The position numbers and the translations under genes are program-made. Source: Pseudomonas fluorescens (GTDB lineage Bacteria; Pseudomonadota; Gammaproteobacteria; Pseudomonadales; Pseudomonadaceae). Taken from it: 64,000 nt of DNA. This document shows positions 42,390 to 49,890 of the stretch, piece by piece. Location: positions 3,658,001 to 3,722,000 of the forward strand of contig NZ_CP015225.1 of the NCBI RefSeq assembly GCF_001623525.1, given 5' to 3'. The notes beneath the pieces were generated by a model. The model did no database searches. It worked only from the letters and a program-made list of their open reading frames with translations, and had not been told where the DNA came from. Each line of letters opens with the position of its first letter. The stretch's first letter is position 1.

Positions 42390-42839
42390 CTAGTTAATAT
42401 TCTTTAAAAAACCCAACGCGGTAAGTACACCAGACATCATCCCAAGGAGAGTACCAGCATAAATCACAAAAATAATAACAAAAACCTCCATAACAAGACC
42501 TGGATGTTTTCTGCAAGTAAATAGAAACGACTCTTTTGCCAGCTGATATCCCTTGACACCTTGCGCTTTTAACAAATCTTTATGCTCCTGTACGTCAGGA
42601 CGGCTAGCCAAAGCTTTCTCATACAGCAAAGTGTTATTGGCCGCAAAAGAAAGAATCCACATTGCGCCAAAGCAGATAAACGCCAGAACTAAACAAAAAA
42701 AGCTGAAAGTAGACTCTGGCGGAATCTTATCCATCCTGACACCAATCATGATCACAAAGGCAGATAGTAAAATTTGCGGCGTTAAGTTTCTTAGAAACTC
42801 AAGATAAGCCGCCCGTCCCTTCTCTTTAAAAAGCCACAT
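42390..42839 (-). CDS. small membrane protein, hypothetical
   Basis: 149 residues from the ATG at 42837-42839 (MWLFKEKGRAAYLEFLRNLT), chosen because GGAGG lies 5 nt before it; the frame opens eight codons earlier without such a site. Three membrane segments are likely (about 20-40, 48-68 and 115-140, the last GLVMEVFVIIFVIYAGTLLG). A/T-rich, ending the low-GC stretch. No family recognised. Confidence 0.65.
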   Translation of the reverse strand: MWLFKEKGRAAYLEFLRNLTPQILLSAFVIMIGVRMDKIPPESTFSFFCLVLAFICFGAMWILSFAANNTLLYEKALASRPDVQEHKDLLKAQGVKGYQLAKESFLFTCRKHPGLVMEVFVIIFVIYAGTLLGMMSGVLTALGFLKNIN

Positions 42840-42997
42840 CACAACCTCCCCCCAGCTATACAAAGTTATCTAACATCCAACCCATGCCAACCTAGCTCAG
42901 ACCGCTGATCTAACACCTGAAAAATCGCAGTTATTTTTTAACATGCTTCACTTTCCACTGCGACGACCGCAGTGGAAAGAACCCTTGCTTCGCTGAA

Positions 42998-43357
42998 TTA
43001 CCGCGTTTCAACAATATCCAACGCCCGATTCGCCAACAGCTCACTCACCTCAATCACCTGCAAAATCCCCAACGCAACCCGCCGTCGCGAACCATCCAAA
43101 TCAAACGCCAAATCACTGATCATGGCATTCGCCGAAGCCAGATTCTCACTCAGATTCGCAAGCAAACACTCAGAATCTACACTCGGATCAATCCGTAAAA
43201 TGGAGTCGGTCTTGTCAGACGTTTCGCTCTTAGGCTTGGGTTTCAGATAAAAATCCAACGCTCGCGTGGCAGCGTCGTCGATTTTCTTGTTGCGGGCAGA
43301 CTGAGCACGGGAGACGTGTTCGTTCGCATCGGGAGGGTTCGGAGTATCTTTTGCCAT
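42998..43357 (-). CDS. DUF6124-type small protein (copy 1)
   Basis: 119 residues starting MAKDTPNPPDANEHVSRAQS, with ARNKKIDDAATRALDFYLKP and SECLLANLSENLASANAMIS, the pattern of a family common in pseudomonads (DUF6124, related to DUF3077). Mostly helical, soluble. A paralogue with ~80% identical residues by eye is at 49028, and both have the same upstream region. Function unknown. Confidence 0.75.
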   Translation of the reverse strand: MAKDTPNPPDANEHVSRAQSARNKKIDDAATRALDFYLKPKPKSETSDKTDSILRIDPSVDSECLLANLSENLASANAMISDLAFDLDGSRRRVALGILQVIEVSELLANRALDIVETR

Positions 43358-43671
43358 CGTCTTGCTTCCTGTAGTAGGAGCCATCACCCGCTCGCTGCTA
43401 AACGATGGGAGGCAGCTGTACGCAGGTTAGCAGACCGGGGAAACAAGAAACCGGCGCGTCCGGGGACGCCCTGCGCACAGCCACCATCAAGTGCAGGATG
43501 AGGAATCCTGACTGGATGACGCCTTGCACAACCTGTTTCACCACGAGCTGCTAAACCCGATCACTGACCATCAGTGACAGGTCCAAAACTACCGACGCAA
43601 CCCCAGGCGCACAAGCCGGCGGATTCTGGCGTAGTTGTAGGCAAAGGCGCAAGGCGCTGTGGCTTGGCGGG
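43358..43671 (-). promoter_or_regulatory. candidate structured leader RNA of the DUF6124 gene (copy 1)
   Basis: This 314-bp stretch is repeated at 49394-49707. Stems (plus-strand positions): TCACTGA/TCAGTGA (43561-43577), GCGTCC/GGACGC (43456-43469), CCGG/CCGG (43435-43454). Three heptamers CTGCTAA (43395), TTAGCAG (43427) and CTGCTAA (43548) allow the middle one to pair with either outer one. All change in a compensating way in copy 2. The distal ~70 bp could encode APCAFAYNYARIRRLVRLGL, but in this copy it lacks a start codon. Nothing else explains the conservation. Confidence 0.6.
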
Positions 43672-43769
43672 CTTCGTTGCTGGGGTCTGTCGGTCTTTAC
43701 TGACAGATGCCATTCGACTGGGCCGAGCAGATGCCCCGATACAGTTCAGTTGAGGCTGTCGGAAGATTT

Positions 43770-43832
43770 GTGGCGGGGCGGTCATTGGAGGGGACTGCTG
43801 CGCAGTCCAGCGGGAGCAAGCTCCCTCGCCAC
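43770..43832. repeat. short REPIN (GTGGCGAGGG family), left arm degraded
   Basis: The right arm AGCGGGAGCAAGCTCCCTCG CCAC is intact; the left arm keeps only GTGGCGGGG. Confidence 0.75.
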
Positions 43833-43870
43833 GGTGGTTTGCTTCCTGAATTGCGTTGTGAGTGGAGCCA

Positions 43871-44437
43871 CTAGGCGCCCTCGCCCTTTTCCGACGACTC
43901 ATCGCTATGCACCACCACCAGCAACTGCGCCTGAACATCCCCCACCGAACGCAGGCGATGGGGTTTCTGCGCATTGAAATGCAAGGCATCCCCGCGGTTC
44001 AGCAACACGCGCTCGTTCATGAAGTCCACTTCCACCTGGCCCTCGTGAACGAACAGGAACTCCTCTCCGGTGTGTTCCTTGAACGCGTGATGCGCGGTGA
44101 ATTCGGCCGCCGGATAGAGGATGAAGGGCAGCAGGCTGCGTTCGGACACTTGATGGGCCAATACCGCGTATTCGGAGCTGCCGCTGCTCGCCGCGAGGGA
44201 TTGGCGGTCTTCGCTGCGCACCAGGCTGTAGCTGTCGAGGGAGACGTTTTCTTCGGAGAACAGCTCTTCGACTTTGACGCTCAGGGCCTTGGCGAGCTTG
44301 AGTGCCGTGGCGATGGAGGGCGTGCTCAAGCCCCGCTCCACCTTGGACAGGTAGCTCTTGGTCATCCCGGTTTTTTCGGCCAGGACGTCCAGTGTCATGC
44401 CGAGTTTTTTCCTGAGCAATTTCAAGCGAATGGACAT
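43871..44437 (-). CDS. XRE-family regulator with cupin sensor domain
   Basis: 188 residues from the ATG at 44435-44437 (MSIRLKLLRKKLGMTLDVLA). The helix-turn-helix (LAEKTGMTKSYLSKVERGL) occupies residues 5-65; a cupin_2 beta barrel (EEFLFVHEGQVEVDFMNERV) fills the C-terminal half and may bind a small ligand. It is divergent from the aldolase/DapA-like operon and shares a 150-bp region with a palindromic operator, so it probably controls that operon. Confidence 0.9.
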   Translation of the reverse strand: MSIRLKLLRKKLGMTLDVLAEKTGMTKSYLSKVERGLSTPSIATALKLAKALSVKVEELFSEENVSLDSYSLVRSEDRQSLAASSGSSEYAVLAHQVSERSLLPFILYPAAEFTAHHAFKEHTGEEFLFVHEGQVEVDFMNERVLLNRGDALHFNAQKPHRLRSVGDVQAQLLVVVHSDESSEKGEGA

Positions 44438-44481
44438 AGGTAACCAACATTTCCAGAGAAACGGACAATCTGCGATTGCAA

Positions 44482-44517
44482 ATGACACTTTGTGTCATAT
44501 AGTCTATTTAGTGTCAT
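44482..44517. promoter_or_regulatory. likely operator of the XRE-cupin regulator
   Basis: ATGACAC TTT GTGTCAT (44482-44498) is a perfect 7-3-7 inverted repeat and a third GTGTCAT lies at 44511-44517. It is in the shared intergenic region, ~45 bp from the regulator start and ~70 bp from the aldolase start. Binding is inferred. Confidence 0.7.
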
Positions 44518-44587
44518 TAACACCTTCCTTTCACAGCTTCCATGACGCGGATCAAGAACGGTCAAAGAACGAATCAGGAGAACGGAT

Positions 44588-45370
44588 ATGAGCAAGACAC
44601 TGGCGACGCCCAAGGACCAGTTGGTCCAGCATGCTGTTAATCAGATGCAGAAAACACTGCCGGATAATACGTGGACTGTACGACAAAAGCTGGCCCTGAC
44701 CTGCCGCATCCTGTTCGAGAACGGCCACGACTCAGGGCTGGCGGGGCAGATTACCGCGCGCGGGCCGCAACCGGGCACCTATTACACCCAGCAATTGGGC
44801 CTGGGCTTCGATGAAATCACCGCTGGCAACCTGTTGCTGGTCAATGAAGACCTCGAAGTGCTGGAGGGCCATGGCATGCCCAATCCGGCCAATCGCTTTC
44901 ACACTTGGGTCTACCGCGCCCGGCCGGATGTGAATTGCATCATCCACACCCACCCGACCCACATTGCCGCGCTGTCGATGCTGGAAGTACCGCTGCAGAT
45001 TTCCCACATGGACCTCTGCCCGCTGTACGAAGACTGTGCCTTCCTGGAGGGCTGGCCGGGGGTGCCCGTGGGCAACGAGGAAGGCGAGTTGATCGCCGGT
45101 GCCTTGGGTGACAAGCGCGCCATTCTGCTTTCCCACCACGGCCAGTTATCCACCGGTGCCACCGTGGAAGAAGCCTGCAACATCGCCCAACTGATCGAAC
45201 GCGCCGCGAAGCTGCAATTGCTGGCCATGGCCGCCGGCGAGGTGAAACCGATCCTGCCTCACCTGGGCCGCGAAGCCCATGACTGGATCGCCCGGCCCAA
45301 GCGCCACGCGGCCGCCTTCAACTACTACGTCCGGCAGAGTCTGCGCCAACACGCCGATTGCTTGAACTGA
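44588..45370 (+). CDS. class II aldolase/adducin-family protein
   Basis: 260 residues. Metal ligands HTHPTH (about 119-124) and a later LLSHHGQL are those of class II aldolases (fuculose-phosphate type), and the fold has GHDSGLAGQITAR for substrate phosphate or carboxylate. Members cleave or decarboxylate sugar-phosphates or hydroxy-acids with Zn2+. The substrate is unknown. It lies 19 nt before the DapA-like gene. Confidence 0.86.
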   Translation: MSKTLATPKDQLVQHAVNQMQKTLPDNTWTVRQKLALTCRILFENGHDSGLAGQITARGPQPGTYYTQQLGLGFDEITAGNLLLVNEDLEVLEGHGMPNPANRFHTWVYRARPDVNCIIHTHPTHIAALSMLEVPLQISHMDLCPLYEDCAFLEGWPGVPVGNEEGELIAGALGDKRAILLSHHGQLSTGATVEEACNIAQLIERAAKLQLLAMAAGEVKPILPHLGREAHDWIARPKRHAAAFNYYVRQSLRQHADCLN

Positions 45371-45389
45371 ACCCATCAGGAGCGAAGCC

Positions 45390-46277
45390 ATGTCTACCCC
45401 CAACATCCACGGCATCATCGGCTACACCATCACGCCCTTCTCCACCGACGGCCAGGGCTTGGACCTGGACGCACTGGGCCGATCCATCGACCGTCTGATC
45501 GACAGCGGCGTGCATGCCATCGCGCCCCTGGGCAGCACCGGCGAGGGCGCCTACCTGAGCGACGCCGAGTGGGACCAGGTCAGCGAGTTCAGCATCGCCC
45601 GCGTTGCCGGCCGAGTGCCAACCGTGGTCAGCGTGTCTGACCTGACCACCGCCAAGGCGGTGCACCGCGCGCGTTTTGCCCAGGCGAAGGGCGCCGATGT
45701 GGTGATGGTGTTGCCGGCCTCTTATTGGAAACTGAGCGAGGCGGAAATCCTCGCGCACTACCAGGCCATCGGCGCCAGCATCGACCTGCCCATCATGCTC
45801 TACAACAACCCCGCCACCAGTGGCATCGACATGTCGGTGGAGCTGATCCTGCGGATTTTCAACACGGTGGATAACGTCACCATGGTCAAGGAAAGCACCG
45901 GCGACATTCAGCGCATGCACAAGCTGCAATTGCTGGGCGAGGGCCAGGTGCCGTTCTACAACGGTTGCAACCCCCTGGCGCTGGAAGCCTTCGCCGCCGG
46001 CGCCAAGGGCTGGTGCACCGCCGCGCCGAACCTGATCCCGCAGCTCAACCTCGATCTGTACGCCGCCGTCTTGGCGAACGACCTGAGCCAGGCCCGGGCG
46101 TTGTTCTATCGTCAATTACCGCTGCTGGATTTCATCCTCAAGGGCGGTCTGCCCGCCACCATCAAGGCTGGTTTGCGTACGCTTGGCCTGGAGGTTGGCG
46201 ATCCGCGTCTGCCGGTTTTCCCATTGGATGAGGCGCGTAACCAGCAACTGCAGACGATGTTGAAGCAACTGCTCTGA
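45390..46277 (+). CDS. DapA/NAL-family aldolase-lyase
   Basis: 295 residues, a TIM barrel. The GSTGEGAYLS carboxylate-binding loop, the Tyr of MLYNNPATSG and the Schiff-base Lys in VTMVKESTGD are all present, so it should be an active class I pyruvate-dependent lyase. The housekeeping dapA is usually next to other genes, so this is probably a paralogue of catabolic use acting with the aldolase upstream. Confidence 0.88.
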   Translation: MSTPNIHGIIGYTITPFSTDGQGLDLDALGRSIDRLIDSGVHAIAPLGSTGEGAYLSDAEWDQVSEFSIARVAGRVPTVVSVSDLTTAKAVHRARFAQAKGADVVMVLPASYWKLSEAEILAHYQAIGASIDLPIMLYNNPATSGIDMSVELILRIFNTVDNVTMVKESTGDIQRMHKLQLLGEGQVPFYNGCNPLALEAFAAGAKGWCTAAPNLIPQLNLDLYAAVLANDLSQARALFYRQLPLLDFILKGGLPATIKAGLRTLGLEVGDPRLPVFPLDEARNQQLQTMLKQLL

Positions 46278-46361
46278 TTCGCGAAGGGCGCTGAGTTCTA
46301 ATCTTGCGACGGACAGGTGGCGTCCCAACCTGTCCGGTCGCGCCATTGGGGGTCACTTGAG

Positions 46362-46628
46362 ATGAAGACCTATCAACCGTTGAACTGCGACCTGCATGAT
46401 TACCTGGAGATTGCCTGCCTGTACGGCTACACGCTGGACATCGAATTGACCAATGGCCAACGCCTGACAGCCCGCGCGATCACCACGCGGACCGCCCCTA
46501 CGCGGGAGGAGTTTCTCGATGTGGAAACTGCGGACGGGCGCCGAGAGATTCGTCTTGATCAGTTGTTGGCGATTACGCCGCGGGATGACAGCGCCAGGTT
46601 TGGTCGGGTTGTGCTGGCGAGTGGGTAA
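46362..46628 (+). CDS. Rof-like Rho-binding antiterminator
   Basis: 88 residues from the ATG at 46362 (MKTYQPLNCDLHDYLEIACL). The pattern YxPLxCDLHDYLEIACLYGY followed by an Sm-like barrel with a conserved IRLDQL resembles YaeO/Rof, which binds Rho and reduces termination. AGA with GGTCACTTGAG precedes it. It may be transcribed with the aldolase genes, but a possible separate promoter was not found. Confidence 0.75.
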   Translation: MKTYQPLNCDLHDYLEIACLYGYTLDIELTNGQRLTARAITTRTAPTREEFLDVETADGRREIRLDQLLAITPRDDSARFGRVVLASG

Positions 46629-46646
46629 ACCGTTCAGACGCGCCCC

Positions 46647-46877
46647 TCAACGCTCTGTCCCAAACAACTTGTCGGCAAGCTGCCGACCTCGCTCCAGCCC
46701 TTCAGCCGTCAACCAGATCGATTTGTTCCTGTTTACCGGATTGCTGATGAGGCCTTGTTCATGCAATCGGTTCATGACTTCGAAGTCGAAACCTTTCCAA
46801 GCGTTGCCATCGTCGGAGCTGAAAGCTGCCAACAAGGCAAGCACAGCTTCTTCTATCAAAGTGTCGTCGTAATCCAT
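46647..46877 (-). CDS. DUF6429-type small protein
   Basis: 76 residues from the ATG at 46875-46877 (MDYDDTLIEEAVLALLAAFS), with WKGFDFEVMNRLHEQGLISN and a following KSIWLTAEG, a winged-helix-like pattern found in the DUF6429 family. The frame opens 15 codons earlier without a ribosome-binding site. Function unknown. Confidence 0.75.
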   Translation of the reverse strand: MDYDDTLIEEAVLALLAAFSSDDGNAWKGFDFEVMNRLHEQGLISNPVNRNKSIWLTAEGLERGRQLADKLFGTER

Positions 46878-47030
46878 GGTCGCTGCTCCGCGCGTGCTTG
46901 GCTGGTAACGCCGAATCAGCATCAGCGTCTCCTAAACCCTATCTGGTCAAAGATAAGTAGAGAGTTTAGCTGTCTGGCGCGGGGGGGTGTTCCATGACGG
47001 CACGGGTTCATAATATCCAACCGAGAGTGT

Positions 47031-47306
47031 CTAGGTTGGCACTACTTCACCCGCTTGCTCCAACGCCAAGCGATACAAGGTGACAGCCGCCAGTTCCAAG
47101 CCATTCCCCCAGCTCACATCGAAACCCCATTCGCCCACTTGGGCGGTGCCGAACAACGACAGGTCCTCCAGGGGCTTGAGCACCGGGAATTGTCGGATGT
47201 GTTCCCGCAGGTCAACGTCGTAGCGCTTACCGTTGGAAAACTCCACCTGCAAGGCATGTTTGCCGGCGACAGGCTTCACGCTGCTTATTCTGGCTTTGCT
47301 GATCAT
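47031..47306 (-). CDS. DUF2442-domain protein
   Basis: 91 residues with VEFSNGKRYDVDLREHIRQ and GEWGFDVSWGNGLELAAVTL, the DUF2442 signature. Such proteins often sit beside DUF4160 partners in toxin-antitoxin-like pairs; no DUF4160 gene is visible here. Function unknown. Confidence 0.78.
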   Translation of the reverse strand: MISKARISSVKPVAGKHALQVEFSNGKRYDVDLREHIRQFPVLKPLEDLSLFGTAQVGEWGFDVSWGNGLELAAVTLYRLALEQAGEVVPT

Positions 47307-47535
47307 GGGTCAGCTCCTCCGATTCTGTTAATTCCATACACGCCGCCGTTCCGCAGTCTGATTGCCGCCCAATGACTGACATCCCCCGCTGACGCTTCAG
47401 CTTATTCCGCTCCTCAACAGCCAGCCCTACCTATATTGAGGAAACCGGAACAACCACTTCAAGAAACCGCCTACATCGCGCCCCTCTCTTCCCGCGTTAG
47501 CGTCTGTCCCGCACTCACTGGACGAGACTCACTAC

Positions 47536-48729
47536 GTGGCGACACGCAAAAAAGACATCCCCCAGGTCCGAAACCCGCCCGGTGGTGATGGGCATTACGT
47601 CACCTATCGGGACATGACCGCCAGCGAACTGGCCGAGCGCGAAGCCCGGCAGTTGGCTTACGAAGCCATGCTTGCCCGGCAGGCAGCCTATGAACGAGAG
47701 CGCTGGGCCACGGCGGCTAACAAGCCGCTACCCACCGTAACCGGAAGCGTGTTTGCCAAGAGCTGCAAGCTCCCCGACGGCATCATCGATTACAGCAACC
47801 CCAACGGCTACGTCCCTGCCGATCTGGTCAAGCAGTACGGCGATCTCATGTGGCTCGGCGGCAGGAGCGCCGACCCATCCGGCACGATCCCCCTCAAGCA
47901 GATCGGCGCTGGCACGGTACCCGTTACTCTGGGCAGGCTCGCGCTGGGCGGGTCGGCAACTTCTACGGCAGCCGCTGCCGGCGGCACCGTTGGCGCGGCC
48001 CTGCTGACAGGCATCGTCGCCTTGCTCTGGCCGTCCAGCCTCGGCGACAGCGCGCTTTACAGCGAAGACCAGCTACGTCACCTCAAGCAGGCCCGCAGCC
48101 GCATGCGCCTGAGCATCGAGCAGCAGGCCGATGGCAGCCTCAAGGGCTACGGCTTCTACACCGGCCAGAACCGCGACTGGGAAATGGTCGACGTCGTCCA
48201 GTTCACCCCTCGCGCCGATCAATTCATCGCCGACCTGGGTGATGGCATCGAACTGATCTGGACCCCGGCCACCGACCCGTCCGACGTCCTCGGCATCCCC
48301 GCCCTGGAAGCGGCGCCACAGGCGCCTCATATCTGGATCTATCCGCCGACGCCAGTAGCCGACAGCATTATCGTCGATCCGATCTATCCGCCGGAGTACA
48401 AGGATTTCATTCTGGTGTTTCCGGCGGATTCGGGGGTTCGGCCGGTTTATGTGGTTTTGAGTGTTCCGGGGGATCATAAGTACTACAAGCCCCCCTCGCT
48501 GCTTCCAGCGTTTCCAGACGCTACGATTGCTCCTTCCAAAACCTTTGTACGTGGTGGTGGCGTTAAACGTCGAAGATGGAAGGATCGTAAAGGCAAAATT
48601 TATGAATGGGACTCACAGCGCGGCGCCGTAGAGCTGTACACAAAACAGGGTCAACACCTTGGCGAGTTCGATCCGATAACTGGCGAACAAACCAAACCCG
48701 CCGATCCGACAAGGAAAGTAGAAAAATGA
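47536..48729 (+). CDS. S-type pyocin-like bacteriocin with colicin-E3-type RNase domain
   Basis: 397 residues. The N-terminal part has a short charged helix, then FAKSCKLPDGIIDYSNPNGY and an S-type pyocin domain (about 95-310). There is a Gly/Ala-rich hydrophobic segment near residues 140-170. The C-terminal ~60 residues are the colicin E3-type rRNase: KGKIYEWDSQRGAVELY and EFDPITGEQTKPADPTRK. Of the ColE3 catalytic residues, Asp (D359), Glu (E366) and Arg (R393) are present but the His is replaced by Arg (R362, codon CGC). It lacks a clear receptor-binding domain and is short for a pyocin; it may be released in another way. The stop overlaps the immunity ATG by 4 bp. Confidence 0.82.
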   Translation: MATRKKDIPQVRNPPGGDGHYVTYRDMTASELAEREARQLAYEAMLARQAAYERERWATAANKPLPTVTGSVFAKSCKLPDGIIDYSNPNGYVPADLVKQYGDLMWLGGRSADPSGTIPLKQIGAGTVPVTLGRLALGGSATSTAAAAGGTVGAALLTGIVALLWPSSLGDSALYSEDQLRHLKQARSRMRLSIEQQADGSLKGYGFYTGQNRDWEMVDVVQFTPRADQFIADLGDGIELIWTPATDPSDVLGIPALEAAPQAPHIWIYPPTPVADSIIVDPIYPPEYKDFILVFPADSGVRPVYVVLSVPGDHKYYKPPSLLPAFPDATIAPSKTFVRGGGVKRRRWKDRKGKIYEWDSQRGAVELYTKQGQHLGEFDPITGEQTKPADPTRKVEK

Positions 48730-48956
48730 AGCCCGTCGTTGAAATTTTTGACCAGACTACCGAAGAGCTAATACAGACCGTGGAAGTCCCAAGCGTATAC
48801 ATGGACCCGTTGGCCGCACTTATGGGCTGGACAAAGCCTGAAGATTTTTGCTTTGTCTACGACCTGTCACCACAGCAGATAACGACCATAGAAGAGTGGA
48901 CTCACACAACCATTCATGGTGATAACCGCATCGTTCAAATCGTCTGCCTTGAATGA
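48726..48956 (+). CDS. immunity protein for the adjacent bacteriocin (DUF7683-like)
   Basis: 76 acidic residues (MKPVVEIFDQTTEELIQTVE), ATGA overlap with the toxin gene. The location and size are those of a colicin immunity gene, but the sequence is not like Im3. Assignment as immunity rests on position; DUF7683 membership is recalled and should be checked. A terminator hairpin follows at 48976. Confidence 0.72.
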   Translation: MKPVVEIFDQTTEELIQTVEVPSVYMDPLAALMGWTKPEDFCFVYDLSPQQITTIEEWTHTTIHGDNRIVQIVCLE

Positions 48957-48975
48957 CGAATGCGGTCATTTTTTG

Positions 48976-49004
48976 AATAAGGTCTTGTTAGACAAGACCT
49001 TATT
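48976..49004 (+). terminator. terminator of the bacteriocin-immunity pair, possibly bidirectional
   Basis: AATAAGGTCTTGT TAG ACAAGACCTTATT is followed by CTTAT and preceded by a T run (CATTTTTTG), so it may also terminate the DUF6124 gene on the other strand. Confidence 0.8.
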
Positions 49005-49027
49005 CTTATACCGCCGTAGCTGAGTCG

Positions 49028-49393
49028 CTACCTCACCTCAACAATATCCAACGCCCGATTCGCCAACAGCTCACTCACCTCGATCACCTGCAAAATCCCC
49101 AACGCCACATGCCGCCGAGCCCCGTCCAGATCAAACGCCAAATCGTTGATCATGGCATTCGCCGACGCCAGGTTCTCACTGAGGTTCGCAAGCAAACATT
49201 CAGAATCAGCCCCAGGGTCGATCCGTAAAATGGAGTCCGACTTATCAGACGTTTCGCCCTTAGGCTTGGGCTTCAGGTAGTAATCCAGGGCACGAGTGGC
49301 CGCTTCGTCGAGCTTTTTGTTGCGAGCCGATTGGGCACGTGATGTGGGTTCATCTGTATCTGTAACTGGAGGATTCGGTGTAATTTTGACCAT
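49028..49393 (-). CDS. DUF6124-type small protein (copy 2)
   Basis: 121 residues starting MVKITPNPPVTDTDEPTSRA, with ARNKKLDEAATRALDYYLKP and SECLLANLSENLASANAMIN. Paralogue of the gene at 42998; the two and their upstream regions make a duplicated module in direct orientation. Function unknown. Confidence 0.75.
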   Translation of the reverse strand: MVKITPNPPVTDTDEPTSRAQSARNKKLDEAATRALDYYLKPKPKGETSDKSDSILRIDPGADSECLLANLSENLASANAMINDLAFDLDGARRHVALGILQVIEVSELLANRALDIVEVR

Positions 49394-49707
49394 AGCCTTA
49401 GCTCTCTTTGGGTTGGGCTACGTCCCGCTCGCGACTAAACGATTGGGAGGTAGCTGTACGCAGGTTAGTCGACCGACGAGCTAAGAAATCGGCGCGCCCG
49501 AGGGCGCCCTGCGCACAGCCACCATCGAGTGCAGGGATGGGGATACCTGACTGATGAACGCTTGAGCGACTTAGCAACGACGGGCGACTAAACCCGATCA
49601 CTGATGTGCAGTGACAGGTCCCAAACTACCGACGCCACCCAAGGCGCACAAGCCGGCGGATTCTGGCGTAGTTGTAGGCAAAGGCGCAAGGCGCTGTGGC
49701 CTGGCGA
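49394..49707 (-). promoter_or_regulatory. candidate structured leader RNA of the DUF6124 gene (copy 2)
   Basis: Same length as copy 1 (314 bp). Heptamers are CGACTAA (49432), TTAGTCG (49465) and CGACTAA (49586), each with the same three-base change as copy 1, so pairing is kept. Stems TCACTG/CAGTGA (49598-49614), GCGCCC/GGGCGC (49494-49507) and CCGA/TCGG (49473-49492) are also kept by compensating changes. Distance from the middle to the far heptamer is 121 nt in both copies. The rest is described under copy 1. Confidence 0.6.
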
Positions 49708-49890
49708 GTTGCGGCTGCCCAATGGCTGACAGCCGCGACTGACATTCCTACAGCCCACGCAAAAAATCTTTCCACTCCATCCCCTTCCGCAAAGCCCCCA
49801 TCCGCTCCAGCAAAGCCCCTCACAAATCCCTACCCCGATAATGCCTTCTTTCCACCCCCCTAGCGCTACAACCGAGCACCGTGTGCCCCC

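Noticed and set aside
35862-43000. Genomic island integrated at tRNA-Leu
   Set aside because: No integrase gene and no repeat of the tRNA 3' end were seen downstream; two core-like features lie between the tRNA and the A/T-rich part. The low GC still suggests transfer.
43395-43554. Integron attC-like site formed by the TTAGCAG/CTGCTAA heptamers
   Set aside because: The core does not fit RYYYAAC/GTTRRRY, and no integrase or cassette array is present.
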